Shown here piece by piece: positions 37,751 through 51,187 of a DNA stretch of 64,000 nt (position 1 is the first letter of the stretch; every line of letters starts with the position of its first letter). The stretch is from positions 101,550,179-101,614,178 of the forward strand of contig NC_066316.1 in assembly GCF_022539315.1 (NCBI RefSeq). Direction: 5' to 3'. The translations under genes were made by a program, and so were the position numbers. The DNA is from Serinus canaria. Its lineage: Eukaryota > Chordata > Aves > Passeriformes > Fringillidae. The notes under the pieces are model-generated. The model made no database searches, was not told the origin of the DNA, and worked only from the letters and a program-made list of their open reading frames with translations.

Positions 37751-39519
37751 ATTAAGAAAATTCTTATGCATGGTTACTATCAATTAGGTGAACAACTTTG
37801 TTCTAAATATTTGAAATTATAGAATTTTTCACACAGATTAAAGGGGTTTTTTTTTAAATTTAAACTGCAGAGATCAGAAGAACTGATGTTAAGAAAGTGG
37901 TAAAATTTTGGTTGTCATAGCAACTGAGCTCAGTGAGTAGAGAAGCCGGAAAAAGCTAATTATCTTTTCTTCCTCAATGTGCAAAACCTTTAGGGTAATT
38001 TTGTTCAGCTGTCAAATAACAGTGAATCCAAACCTAAAAAAGAAGGGAAGTATTATAAAACAGGGAAGAAACATATATGCTAAAGCTTAAACTCTGTTTC
38101 AGACAAAACTCCTTTTGATTTGTGATCTCACTGAATCATGGTTAAGATTTTAAAGATTTTATTCTGAGAGCCAGTACAAAGTTATTTTGAAACCAAAGAA
38201 CAGAAAAGCCCAATACTGTCATCCTGTTTCATTATAGAATCAGGTTACTTTATCCAGACAAAGGGTCTTGAATTTAGTATTGACAGGAAGTCTTGTCCTT
38301 AAACCAGGTAAATTATTTTGACTATACTGTCAGAATTCAAATTTGCCCTCAAAGAAGTTGAGGCAACACCTACACATCTACTTAATCTTCTACAAAATCT
38401 TTGCTCAAAGGAGAATAATAAAAACATTTTAAGTCAGCAGGAGTCATTGATTTCCTAGGATAAAAAGCTGCAGGTATGCCTACAATTTTCATATAATTTG
38501 TTTCCCTCTGTGCTTCCGTTCCCACTGAAAATTAGTCCAAATTTAGTGACTGGCCTTTGTGCCATCATCTCAGTTACTCAAAATCCACATTTATTAATAA
38601 ACAGAAAAAAAACGGGCCTGTATTTTTCAGTAGACAATGTAGTAGTGCATTAAACTGGGTTTCCACGCATACCATAAATCGTCCTGCTGCTGTATTTTGT
38701 TCACTCACTATTACACTGTGAACATTGCTGCTGCTTGTGGCTCTCTGTGCTCTGTGTGGGGAGGAGGGGATTTCCAGGAGGGAAGCTTTCCCTGCTCCAG
38801 CCAGCCCACCCTTCAGGCTGTGTGACACAGAGCAGCTGAGCTCCCTACAACAGTTATCCCCAACAGAGGAGCCCTGAGGCACCCAAATATTGCATTACAT
38901 GCCAAGGCTGTCAGTCACTCCAGACTCTTCCAAGCAGTGAACACACAAGCTGAATTTATTCTGTCTCAGGCAGAATTCTAATGGGGATTTAGCTGCTTTT
39001 CTTACATAACCTACTTCTGCTCCCTAAGTCTTTCTGTGCTTGCAGTGCCACCCCACAATACATTATGACTCAACACGGTACCACACAGATGACTCAAGAG
39101 ATCTGCTAAGGCCACTGCCAGTTCATCAAAGTAATGCACATCATCCCTTTCATCATCCCCCTAAATAAATATAAATTACTCACTTCCTTATTTTTCCATC
39201 CTTGAATCTGTTTCTGTAACTCCCTCACTCACAGCAACACAGGATAAATATTTTTTAATTTTGGATTATTTTTGCTGCCAAATACATACTTGCTACTTCA
39301 CATCTGAGTATCTCCCTCTGTGTGATCACTCATGCATCCTCTGCCCTCACTTCATACAGGGGAAATAATTTTTTTAGAAAATGAATGTCAACAATTATCT
39401 CTACGAAAAATCCCATTCAGGAACAGGCATATTGTGTATACCTACAGGAACTGCAGATGCATTTGAAGTAGAAATGCTCCTCACTAGCTTAACATGAATG
39501 AGAAAATAATAACATATGC
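37751..39519. other. Non-coding DNA, no gene seen
   Basis: AT-rich except for a GC-richer patch at about 38,690-38,880. A 102-codon minus frame (38,574-38,882) crosses that patch but is not recognisable. No mobile element recognised. Confidence 0.6.
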
Positions 39520-39566
39520 TTTGATGTTCCCTGGGGGAACATCAAAAAAGTGAAGCAGTCACTTTT
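39520..39566. repeat. Two adjoining short hairpins
   Basis: The first hairpin has 12-bp perfect arms, 39,520-39,531 (TTTGATGTTCCC) and 39,535-39,546, with a 3-base loop. The second has 8-bp arms, 39,546-39,553 (AAAAGTGA) and 39,559-39,566 (TCACTTTT), with a 5-base loop. They abut exactly. No known RNA gene is recognised here. Confidence 0.8.
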
Positions 39567-42469
39567 CACTAGAGCCTAGGAATGAGCATGGATGATAATT
39601 TTTGTTTTCAGCTGATGTTGCAGGACAGCACATACTTTGAGGTTTTATCACCTTTGGACAACTGCCTGAGGTGGGTGGATTTTCCAACTTCTGAGTTTTA
39701 TATCAGAAAAATACATTGACAGAGCAAAATTAAACTTCAAACATTAAGATTTAAGAAAAAAAAAAGGGTAATTTAGTAGCTACAAAAATATGCCAGCAGA
39801 GGAAAGAAAAAGTAATCATATTTCATTTTCAGTGCTTCTAAGAATATCAGTAGATACAGTACTGAATGCTGACCAAGAAATCAAAGCAAACCCCCAGTTA
39901 TTCCCATTCCTCCCTAAGACATCTCAAACTTTTCTGACATTTAACATGGAGAAAAGCCAGTTTGGAGGGAAGGAGATGTAATTGTCTTACTCTGTTGTTT
40001 AGTGTGGTGTTGCAAGCTCTGAGACTGCTCGTCATTGCCAACTTTCCAGCAGGTTATCCATGGCAAACACCTCCTGTGCAGATCAGGCTGGGCTGAGTGC
40101 AGCTGCAGAGCAGTGAGCCTGAGCAGGAGTTAGCCCCATTGCTCAAGGCACCTTAAACTCTGGAAGTTATGGTAGTGATGAGGAGCTCAGACTGTACATG
40201 AGACGTGGTTCAAAGATCCTGTCTCATCAGTGGAAATGATTCCTGGTGCTGAGGAAATGAAGCAGCCATCTCAAAGTGAGGTATTCAGTTTGTTACACTC
40301 AGAATTCTGAGTTAACACAGGGAGAGAAGTTTCTCTTCCCTCCTATTAAGGTAGGTGCTTGTTCTTTGTAAACGCCAATTTCCATACATTGATTAGAGAG
40401 AAATAATAAATGACTAAATCAAGTCTTAAATTTGTAGTTGGCTAATTTCAAGGTGGTAACTCCTGATCAAAACTTATGGAAGAAATTGCACCTTACTCCT
40501 ATATTTTTCTGTACTTTGCTGATTGATTTGAATTCTAATTTTTAGTTCACTTGCTGACAGATATTTGATACAAACAAAGATAATTCCTTTTCCCTTTAGG
40601 ATATGACAGGTTTACCTTCCAGTTAGGACAGGATTTTATGGATATTTTGGACTCACCTTCAGTAAGGAAATAATACTTTTGAGGTACCAAGGTTGATATG
40701 CCTCTCATCTTTGTCATCTTACCAGTGAATGGCTTCAATCACAGCAGTATTTTCTGTTCACAAAGCATTTAAAATATTTCCTAAATTAACATTTGCAGTG
40801 CTCCACATGTTACTCTGTTCATGCATAATTGAGGATACTAATAGGTGAATTGTCATTATATAGGGACTGCCAATGGGGAATTTAGATGACAATTAGTTTC
40901 TATTTAGTGCTATAAAATGTTTGAAGACTACTTCCATAAATGCACATTTGTATATGCAGCTGCTAGTAATATAATGAAGGACTCCATTAATTATTTTTCC
41001 AATCTACTTAGGGAACTGTAATATTTATTTTATCAGCAAAACTGCAGGATAGCTCAAAGCAGCACAAGTAAATTGAAAACGCTGTAGATTAATTACTTTG
41101 ACTTTAGAAGGGCATCTGGCTCAGTATGCTACCAGCAAACCAAGAATCCACTGTGAATCTGATGCTGGTCATTATTGTTAAACTTACTGTAAAATAGGCT
41201 CAATGCTGTTTCACCACTTTAGTTCATAGAGAAGTATGCATATAAAACCTAAAAGTGTTTATAGAAGAAAACACTGGTCTCTGTCAGAGGACTTGCTGTT
41301 GGGTCTGAGAGGACAGATGAGACCTGGTTGGTGGTGCAGCTCTGGCTCTGCCACCCACCACTGTCATTCCACAATGGAAGGAATAGCTCCATTGCAAACA
41401 CTCATGTACGTAAGCATTTGCATGAATTAGAATTTATTCACATAAAAATATGTTGTAGGACTGAGTTGTGATCTGCCAAATATTTCTTATGAATGGTTTG
41501 TTAAGAAAGATCATAAACTGTTGGAATTTCACATATCACTTCTGCAATTTAAAAGCTGAAAGTTCAATTCAGGCTTATCACTGATGCCGTTTTTATGGTC
41601 AACAAGGGAGAAGCTCTTCTAGAAGCTGTATATTTGCCACCCTGATTTCTAGATGTCAACAGGACAAATCAATCACTGAAGACATTCACATCTCATCACT
41701 GCCTGCTGAGGATGCTTGACTTTCTTGGACTAGACTGTTTGAGAGAGGATGGTGGGTAAGACCAATCCCTCTCAAAATGAGCAAACATGGTGGGCTAAAA
41801 TGTCTAAAATGAAACAGTCTTCTTTCAGTGTGTATTAAAACAAATTTCCTTAGATGTTAAATAGATAAGACTGATTAGGATTTTCCTTTGTGAAAAAGCA
41901 TTTTCACCTGCTTCTTAGTCCCCCTTAATGATGTAAGCTGAAATTTCCCATGAATATTTTTCAAGTTTCAAGCAAGAAAAAATTGATATGTCTAAAATGA
42001 AATTCATAAAGTTATATTCCATTTTATAAATAGATATAAGTCACTCAAGGTGTTTTTAATAAATCTTTATTTCCTTCTTTAGGAAAAGCTATATGATATT
42101 GCACTGTGTTGGTCAGCCTCAGGGATGTCATGGACTGCTGGTACAAAAATACACCTGGATTTGTCCGATTTATAAATCTCTCTGTTGGCAAATGGGTTTT
42201 GACATTTTGCAACTTGAAGCACTCAAACGTGCTACCATGCTACTTCATTAATGGAATTTTTAAATCCTCATCAATCAAAATATCAATGGCAGTTTTAATT
42301 ACTTATATTGTAAAACTCTGTAAGAACTAAACACTGTGGTTGTTTCTCAGATTTCTCAAGACAGAAGAACAAATGAATATCTATCTCAGGCACATAATTG
42401 CAAAATTGTATCCACATCATAGGCTTTTGAAAGATGTTCAGTTTTGATTTAAAACGACAACAAATGGTT
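39567..42469. other. Non-coding DNA, no gene seen
   Basis: AT-rich with an A-rich run near 39,755-39,768 and a GC-richer stretch at about 40,010-40,160. Only short open frames. No mobile element recognised. Confidence 0.65.
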
Positions 42470-42720
42470 TAGGGCTAGTTTGTGCAATTAATTGTCTTTG
42501 ATTAAACTTTTATGGTGCAATATTAATCTGACTCCCTGCAGCTTCATTTTTCAAACATTGGATTCCAGTACAGCTTTTTCCACTGGAGTATTTATCACTG
42601 TTATAAATCTCCCTTTCTTGAGATGCTATGTCACCCAGATCATTCAATAGCATTAATTTTCAATTCCATATAGAAAGGTCCCCTTCATGTTTGCAAACTA
42701 TGGAACTTGAAAATGCAATG
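42470..42720. other. Possible conserved non-coding element
   Basis: This stretch carries closely spaced homeodomain-type cores: CAATTAATTG near 42,485, TTGATTAAAC near 42,498, AATATTAATC near 42,521 and GCATTAATTTTCAATT near 42,650. It lacks open frames and repeats. Dense TAAT-type sites with mixed base composition are typical of vertebrate enhancers in gene deserts. This is inference from texture only and could be chance in AT-rich DNA. Confidence 0.25.
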
Positions 42721-45700
42721 CAGCAAAAGCTGCCTTTTTTTTTTCTTTTGAAGAGGCTGAAAATCCTTAATTGATCAATTACATTGTATTTTCAAAAACA
42801 TCTCATAAATCATGAATGATTCTTGATAAAAGACTATAAAAAATAGCAAAATATCAAGATTTTACTCGCCAAGGCATCAGTAAGGTGCAGATCACCCACT
42901 AAACACAGAAGAAAAGTTAAATTACGAATTGGAAAATGCCTAGATAAAGTTAAAGGAGTTGGTGACTTCTTATTCTGATGTAAGGGTCAGACCAGGATCA
43001 GCTTCCAACAGGGGATGGAGTGGCTGTCCAGTTATCAGGGATTCAAGTCATCTACCTCCATATTTAACTCATCTTGTGTATTTTATTATGATATATATTT
43101 GCTTATAGAGGGTATTTTCACTTTTTTGTCTATAATTTTTTTATTTGTATCTTTCAGTTTCAGAGAAAAATAAATGGCAACAAAACTGTGCTTTATTGTT
43201 CCTGGTCCCCTGACATACAGATAATATAATTCATTTTGCAAGTCTATCCTGGATCAGTGGCTGAGACTAGGTAATAAGTAGATCTCTAAATGTAATGTTA
43301 TACAGAGATGTTTCATGAAGCACAACGTTTATTTCATTCTGAAGCAATGTGACACTAAGTCTTAACAGTACAACTGAATTTATAGATGTAAGTCAGGTTG
43401 AATTACAGATAAAGAGAGAACAATTCCTGTTCTATTGTCAGCAGTAATCCTCTACACAGAGGCCAGCTCTGACCTGATGGGTTCCTTCATATGTGAATTT
43501 ACCTGACAGTTATAAATGCTGACCCCTGCAGCAGTGAGATCTCCTCTTTATTTGTATAGAGTTTTATTGTCACCAAAACTTACAACAGTAGAACAGTCGC
43601 AGTTTTTCTTTCTTACTTTTAGATTTGAACAAACAACTGTACCATTACCAGCATTTCACTTGCTGAGGAAGAAAAAAATGGATATTTTAGCTTCAGATTG
43701 AAAACCAGCAGACACAGCTCTTTTAAGGGTACTTCCAGTCCTTTCTGACTTTGAGGCACATATAACTTCACAGCAAGGTGCAGGAAAAGCAGAAAGAAGC
43801 AAATGGCTAAAATCAGAAGAAAAGCCCCAAAATTGTCTTTGCCTGTCTATTTTATAAATATCCTTTGGGCAGCTGATACATTTTCCAGACATTAAATTAT
43901 CCTCTATTTGATTTGATATGTGTCTCTAAATGAGAAAAATTTGTTCAGATTATGGCATTACCAAAAGCAACCTGTGTCAGAGTGACATTTCTGTTGCTGA
44001 AAAGGTTACTATTTTTTACCTCTCTTCCTTGAGTGTAAAAAACCTGAATGACTGGTTGTAACTGCTGGATAGCAAAGCAGAACTATTTTTATTCATAATA
44101 GGTGGGCCACTAAAGTGTATAATACTGAGAAGCTAAAAATATCCACATTTTATCTGTGTTCTTGTAATTTCCTCTAATTTAAGGTAAAAAATGGTCAGAT
44201 TTCTCTTTTAGAATGCAATATGTCTGCAGTGCACAATGTTGCTCCAACAAGATCAAACCAACTACGCTCTGACATCCACATGGTGCCATGGTGCTGGAAA
44301 TAGGTTTTACACATTTTCCTTGGATGTACCACCATGCTATTACAAGTCTTTGTTTCCTTTTCCCAGAACCAGCTGTCCTGTAACTCTCTTGAAGTCTCTG
44401 AACTGCACACATTTACCCCATGTCTGCAGCTGAGACTCCACAAGCAGAGACTGCTGAAGTTTGAAGATAACAGTAAAAGCCTGGCACACAGGTTTTAGAT
44501 TGGTTGGTTGGTTCCCCCTTTAAAAACTGGAACATCTAAAATATTAAATGTATGTGTTTTCTAAGATATTTCCAGGTAAATGCAAAAACTGACTTAAATT
44601 TGAAACAAAAGTACAGAAAAGATGTGAAAGGCAAAATGGTAAATATTTCTGCTTTTGTCCTATTTTCCGGCAAGCCAGATACATTATACATCACACTCAG
44701 GTGTCCTAGTAAAAGATCCTCAAACTAAAACAAATTACTGTGTGTTCTTCTCTAACAGGTCAGTGCTGTTAGAGATGAGTTTAGAGCTGCCAGATATGAG
44801 TTTGTACAGCTAGCCACTGCCCTTGCAGGTTGAATTTGCTCGGTCTGTCTCCAGATCCCATTCCTTCTCTTTAAGGCCATTCAATGAAGTAACTTGTGCA
44901 GCTTCTTTGCCTGGTTTTGGTGCTACATATTTGCAAAAGACACATTTTTCCAGAAGTATGTGAGCCAGCTACTTCCCAAACATCTGGAAGCCCTGAGATG
45001 TTTCATGTAAACTGAGAGGTAAAGCACAAGGCAAACCTTACCCAGGGAAGTGGTCATGGCATTGAGTCCCTGTGACTTGTAGCAAGGGAAGGTTTGAAAT
45101 TCTGCAGATGCCAGCAGAATAGACTCTCTTCTGAAGGTAGCTTTGAATTTTACTTGAAGGCAGATTTTCTATGTGTTTTATGCCACAGAAAGCCTTATAT
45201 TATTATAACTCATTTAAAGCAGACATGATCTGAATTTTTGGTTCTCATTGTTTGTTGGAAAGCGCAATGAGAAATAGCAATATGAGATTAGACAGAGATG
45301 AACAAGAATGTGGAAAAATTGTATGAACTGAAGGATGGTGAATAATGTATCTTTTTATTGTTTAGGAATTGTCTAGCAATAGCATTTACTCTGAATTCCA
45401 GTAAGAGGGTCATGACACAGATGTTGGTCAGTATATGTGGCACAGAAATATTCTAGTGTTTTCCTGTCAAATGAATTAATAGAGAAACAAATTCCTCTTC
45501 ATGTTATAGAGGAGGATAAACAGGAATGAAGTGACTTAGCCAGGGCCATGACACATAAGTCCAGACTCAGGATTATTACCTAAGTTTTCAAGTACAAGAG
45601 TTGCACAGATGCCAGGGGAGTTGTCCTCTTACACAAAAAATAATAGCATAATACTAAAGAGCACTAGAGTAGCACTTTTACCTCTGTCATTTGAGCACTT

Positions 45701-45794
45701 GGTATTGAAAATTTAATAATAGTAAAAAAAGTGGATTAATAAAAATAATGGAATATTTTCAGAAAAAAAAATCATAAAATATAACCCCACACTT
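42721..45794. other. Non-coding DNA, no gene seen
   Basis: AT-rich with a T-rich run near 42,736-42,749. Open frames of up to 82 codons near 44,179-44,443 overlap on both strands and are not recognisable. No mobile element recognised before the CR1 at 45,795. Confidence 0.65.
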
Positions 45795-46298
45795 CATCTC
45801 GAGGCAGCGTTTCCTGTGTGCAGTGTTGGGCACCATTGTATCAGAAAAATATTAAACTATTAGAGAGCATCCAAAGGAGGGCAATGAGGATGGGACAGAG
45901 TCTGGACAAGAAGCTCTGTGAGGCTGTTTAGCCTGGAGGAGTTGGAGGGGGGACCTCACTTTAGTTACAGCTTTCTCATGAGGGGAAGAGGAGGGGCAGG
46001 CACTGATCTCTGCTCTGTGGTGACCAGGGACAGGACCAAATAAAACAGCATGAAGTGAGAGAGGGCAGGTTTAGGCTGGGTATCAGGAAGAAGTCTTTCA
46101 CCCAGAGGGTGGTTGGGCACTGGAAAGGCTCCTCACGGAAGTGATCACAGCACCAAGACTGACAGAGCTCAAGAACTGTTAAGACAATGTTCTCAGGTAT
46201 ATGGCGTGGATCTTGGGGTGTCCTGTGCAGGGCCAGGAGTTGAACTTCAATGATCTTTCTGTGCCCTTTCCAACTCAGAATATTTTATGACCCTGTGT
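45795..46298 (+). mobile_element. CR1 LINE, 3' portion
   Basis: Plus-strand CR1 3' part. Legible blocks are 'GTGTGCAGTGTTGGGCACC' near 45,816, 'GAGAGCATCCAAAGGAGGGC' near 45,861, 'TTAGCCTGGAGGAGTTGGAG' near 45,929, 'GGTTTAGGCTGGGTATCAGG' near 46,069, 'CACCCAGAGGGTGGTTGGGC' near 46,100 and 'CTTCAATGATCTTTCTGTGC' near 46,246, ending near 'TTTTATGACCCTGTG' at 46,284. No intact coding sequence remains. The tail differs from the 60,560 subfamily. Confidence 0.92.
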
Positions 46299-48209
46299 AG
46301 TTTAATTGGAGTGTGTCGATATTCTCCGGAGTTGGTATAAATCTGTATAGAAAGGCAAAAAAACTCAAGCAGGTGCACAAGAATAAAAATTTCCTTTCCT
46401 CAACAAGAGTATGAGAATCCTTCCAGTGCTGATGATTCTGCACAAAATTTAGTTGATGAGTGATAAGAGTAAAGCTGTTTGAGTGGGCAGAGGAGATAGC
46501 AGTGGGCTGGCATGACAAGAAGTCAAACAAAAACAAGGGCATATTGAAAGAAAGTGCCAAGGAGTGCACTAAGAGCAATTCTATGGTCCCACTAGCATTT
46601 AGAAGATATCAAAAACTCCTTCATTCTTCAGGGTCAAAACACAGTTGTGCTAGTCATCTGTACAGGTTCCTCTAGGTTTTGGTGTTCTCAATGGCCTAAA
46701 TTCTGCTGCATGGAATTATATTCCATACACTTGATCATTTGGATCCATTTGTTGGAATACTGTCCTGGCTTATATCATAAACTTTCTTTTTAACAGGGAA
46801 CGGCATTGGGTCTATGTTGTTCTGAAAAATAATGGTAATCCAAATAGACCATTTATGCCATTTCCTTCTGAAATTTATTCTTTTATGTAGAGTACAGTGC
46901 TGAAGGATGAAACATGATGTAGAGGTATAAAAAAGATGTGAGGCCTGTTTTTATCTCTGCCACAGTGTTTTAGCACCATGCAAGAAGGTTCCATGTTATA
47001 ACTCTCAACATATCAGGTAAGTTGTGGTCTTTGCTGTTTGCAGAAGTGGAACAGGGCATCACAAGATCTGAAGCTGAATTTAGACTTACTTTATAGACAC
47101 TCAGGGATTCAGTTCTGTGTCTGATCTGCCCCATTTGAAAATGGAAGATGTTACTTTTCCAAAGACAATAAGAGATTAAATGCTTCAGCACTAAGGAGCA
47201 GAAATGAAAACAACTTTTTTTCTAATATAAGTGCTTCTATAATATTAGCCTCTCTAGTGCTTTGTATACCAAAGGCAGACAGTTAGATTTTTTCAATGAA
47301 CTGATTATGAAATATTATCTGAAAAAAATGACATTAAGGTAAAGGTAATTCAAAGATCTGTGCTGTGAAAAATTCTAGTACTTGCCTTGTTAACCTTTTC
47401 CAGAATTATCATCTCTAAAGCATGTGACTGTATGAGGGAGTAAATACAGTCCAAACTGTCCTGTTTAGGATCAGAATCTTGCATGAAAAATTTAGAAATT
47501 TCTGAGTCTTATTCAATGGCTGCTCTCCTTCAGAGTCTATTTTGGCCTTTGTTTCTAGAAATGAATTTAAAAAGGAGCACTTGTTAAACAACACAGAAAA
47601 TCTTAGACAGCTGAAGTTAATGCAAATGTACCTGTTTGCACTTAGAAATGAAACACCTGAACCTTAAAATGGAAATTCATGTTTAAACACTCTAAATTTA
47701 ATAATGATATCTTCAGCAGTATCTCCATAGCTAATATTTTTGTCAGGATGGCCCAGGTTTGCTAATATTTTTACCTTCAGATTGTGAGTTTGTCAGAAAT
47801 AATACTTAACTATCAACTTGAAAGACTGTGAATGGCTTTTTTTATGGCTTTCACTTGATTTCTCAACGGTGTTATGACCTTGGAGCATTGTAACCCAGAA
47901 TAAGAATAGAAGAAGTCTAGAAAGTAAATCTGCCATCAATACCAGTTACAGAATTTTATATACAGTAGTAACCAAAGTACTGGCCTGTTTTGCATAGATT
48001 TTTCAGAGGCAAAGTAGCCATGCAAAAATAACAACAACAGCAACAACACCAACATTCCAGTCTGATAATTTAACTTGAAGTCAATATTCATTATTTGGAT
48101 TTTCACTGTTTTTTTGATTCCATATTCTGCTTCATATGAATTTTTCAGGTGAATGTACTTCTCTTGGCTACCCTTTGTGCCAGTCATTCAATTAGCAAAA
48201 ACTCTTTCA
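46299..48209. other. Non-coding DNA, no gene seen
   Basis: AT-rich. Near 46,690 the sequence 'GGCCTAAATTCTGCTGCATGG' resembles a motif frequent in old amniote repeats. The frames 46,285-46,578 and 47,936-48,187 (minus) are under 100 codons and unrecognised. Confidence 0.6.
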
Positions 48210-48629
48210 CATGCAGTTTCTGTCAGGGCCAGTACAGATTTTCAACTCCAATATTTTGTTTGAGAGTTTATGAAAGTGTTGCCAGAGCTCTGTATAAAAT
48301 ATTTAATCGGTGAGAGTATCAAAATAAAATTGATTCTCTGTTGGGGTGTTATTAGCATTAATGCTCCTGAGCTAAAAGGAGATGCTATGGGACATATTTT
48401 CATTGTGAGCTAGATGGCATTTTAATCTTGCAGTCACACTGAGTATAATTGGAGACAGGTGGCAAAGGCTCCACATTCTACTTCAAAAACATTATGTTCT
48501 CTCCATTCAGATGTGCCTAACAAAGCCCCAAATTCATCCTGTTATATTTTCCAGCTGAACTTTGCAAAATGGAAGATGACATAGGCTGTAAAGCCTGTGC
48601 ATTAATTTAGCTAAGCCCACCTGGATTTC
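48210..48629. other. Possible conserved non-coding element
   Basis: A stretch of even base composition free of simple repeats and open frames, containing 'TATTAGCATTAATGCTCCTG' (a near-palindromic GCATTAATGC core near 48,353), 'ATATTTTCATTGTGAG' and 'GTGCATTAATTTAGCTAAG' near 48,596. It directly adjoins a perfect 28-bp inverted repeat. The call is by texture only; it needs alignment to other birds. Confidence 0.22.
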
Positions 48630-48706
48630 TGGTGTAAAATCTATCTCCATAATACTGTAACCACACAATGCAGGGTTTCAGTATTATGGAGATAGATTTT
48701 ACACCA
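48630..48706. repeat. 28-bp perfect inverted repeat, 21-base loop
   Basis: Arms 48,630-48,657 (starting TGGTGTAAAATCTATCTCCA) and 48,679-48,706 are exact reverse complements over all 28 bases, with a 21-base loop. The total length is 77 bases, similar to a pre-microRNA, but perfect pairing without bulges is atypical of established microRNA genes and more typical of a recently created palindrome. Confidence 0.95.
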
Positions 48707-51117
48707 CAAAACACCACAATAACCATCTATTCTGACCTATCTTTTTCCTGACTATAGCATTTCAGACATATTTGCAGTGGTGAGGTGACTACTTCATCTT
48801 GCAGAAGAAAACCTGATTCTGGGGAAGATGGTATTTTGCTTAGAAACTAAATTTATATTTTACAAAGTAGATACTTAAAAATGAAGCATGTATAAGAAGA
48901 TACATAAGAGGGATATTAGGCAGATTACTGTATAGCCAAAATCTGAATGGTTCTGCACTAGAAATGATTATACATTGATGTCTCAGATGCAGCATTATGA
49001 CATTAAGCCTCTAACACTGCTCCCTGGCAGGCAGCATGGAGTACTGATCTGTTCCAAGAAGGTGATTCTTATGTTCTTAACATTAAAAAAGGCCTTAAAA
49101 TCAGACATCAGGATGAAGAATATTTCCTGTCCTGTGAAACAACATCTAAAAACTGTTGGTGCCCTAGAAAAATTTGGTGCAATATTTACCAGTCTTTGAA
49201 TTTTGTGATAGAAATTTTAAAAATTACTTAACAAAGGAGACTATGTCACGTACATTATTGTTAGACTTAAGCCATCTGTTTCTCATAGAAGCCATCTGAG
49301 AGGTATAAAGCCAGGCTTAAATAATTTAAATCGCAAACATGTGAAAAATTACTTGCATTTTGAAATCTAACATATTTGCTTTCAAAAACCTGCTTTCAAT
49401 GACCCAGCTTCATGGACTAGACGTGTAACTAGGCATTCATTCATCAAGTTTGCTGAGACCTCCTCTACCTGTCCTAGAAAACTTACATTTGATTTAGTTG
49501 GCTGAAAAACTCAGTGCAGGGATCTATCTTTAAAACAGCATAAATATACTGCTCCCAACTTTTATATTATAAATTATGGTTTAAAGCACTTATCCTGAAG
49601 AAAAGAGACCAGTTGAATTCCCTTTTCATTCTTGAAGGGGTTCAAGCCCAGAATACTTCCATGGCTGGTAATAATCCTAACCAAAAGCCTATTGTTTGGG
49701 TCAGGTGAGGAGAAGCATTTAGACAATTATAGCCCAAATCTTACAGCAAGGTCTGCATCAAGGTACAAGATGTGCTTGGAGCATCTTCTTCTGGCTCTCA
49801 CTGTGAGTGGGTGGCAAGGCTGCATTCCAGAGCAGTTGGCTAGTTCACAGTCCTATTGCAATCTAATGTCCCACTGTGCAGTAACACAAATTTTTCTCAT
49901 CTGTCACATATGAGTAAATCTTTTTGCTGTACAACTGACCATTTTTAGTTAGAGCAAGGCAAGATAATCCTATTTTTTTTTCATTTCAGGATGACCTGAG
50001 GGAATCATAGTCTTTAGTAGACAGAGTTGGGCCTTCGAGATTTTCAGGGCTAACAAAGGTATTGAACTCAGCATTCTTTTCAAGCAAATGATCTTTGACA
50101 TAATTAGTATATTTTCAAACATGGTAGCCAACACTTCTTTAAGAAAACCTAATTACTTTCTCATCGTTATGCTATTACTGCATGAGAGAAAAGAACAGAT
50201 TCCAGTTTTTCCCAGTTCCCATTTTATTGAGTGGCTGGAGTGTCTTGGACAGTATTTGTCAGGCACTTCTGATTTTGTGAAAAGGGTTCACATCTGTAAT
50301 AGAACACAAAACACCATGCTGAACTGCTGGCAGAGTTCATGGCAGAACTGTGGCCAGTGTAAACTCAAAGTGCTTTCCAAACACTTCTTGGTCACTGCTC
50401 AAGGGTGAGGAGAGTCCAAAAGAAAGCAGGCTGGATGCAATTATCCTGCTTTGGTAAGGAGGGACTAAGCAGAGCTGCCTGAATACGAGGCACTCTGTGC
50501 TACCTGCCCTGGCTTCCTGTCATGAAAATGTGGGTGGGTGCCTACCCTGGACAACTGGACAGATTTCTTGCAAGGTGGCCAAGATTCATAATTGTAAGTA
50601 TGGGATTTTTATTAGTCTGTGGCCTTTGGTGTATCTAGCACAAGTTCAGCACAGTGAACAGCTCTGTTCCAGGAGTGGGGGTGAGCTTGCAAGGTGACTG
50701 AAGGCCTTGTGCCTTCCTGTATCAGTCAACTTTGCTGTTGACAAAATTCCTTGCTCCTCGAGTCCTTTTATGTTGAGAAATGGTGATTAGCACCAATTAT
50801 CTGACATTGGTGGATTTATGTACTGATTAAAGCACTGCTCAGTACATCTCTAATGAAAGCCTTCTTCAGCAAATTGACTAAAGCAATGTTTTCAAGCTTC
50901 CTAAGGATTTACAATGAAAAACCAACCAAACAAAAGTCAATTAGTTTTAACCCTCACTGGAAGTTCTTTTATCTTAAAACTTGCTTACTGTCAGCAAGTA
51001 ATCTATGCAGTAATAAACAGGTAGTTCCTTACTAAATTTATTTCAAAGCTGTTTGTGTATACTCAGTTTATCAGTCCCATAAGGACAAAATCCTTTCATA
51101 GAACATACACAGAAATA
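48707..51117. other. Non-coding DNA, no gene seen
   Basis: AT-rich. A partial direct repeat of 'AAGCCATCTG' lies near 49,270 and 49,289. The open frames 49,632-49,913 and 50,088-50,408 (93 and 106 codons) contain no recognisable domain. No mobile element recognised. Confidence 0.62.
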
Positions 51118-51139
51118 CATTATATTTATGTATATATAT

Positions 51140-51185
<46 letters not shown>
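51118..51185. repeat. (TA)n microsatellite
   Basis: An uninterrupted run of about 18 TA units at 51,146-51,181, preceded by degenerate TATG/TATA sequence. It self-pairs and is open in several frames, which explains the Ile/Tyr-rich translations on both strands. Confidence 0.95.

Positions 51186-51187
<2 letters not shown>

Noticed and set aside
48630..48706. MicroRNA gene
   Set aside because: Stem is perfectly paired without bulges, no known microRNA seed is recognised, and a recent inverted duplication explains it more simply; not called as ncRNA.
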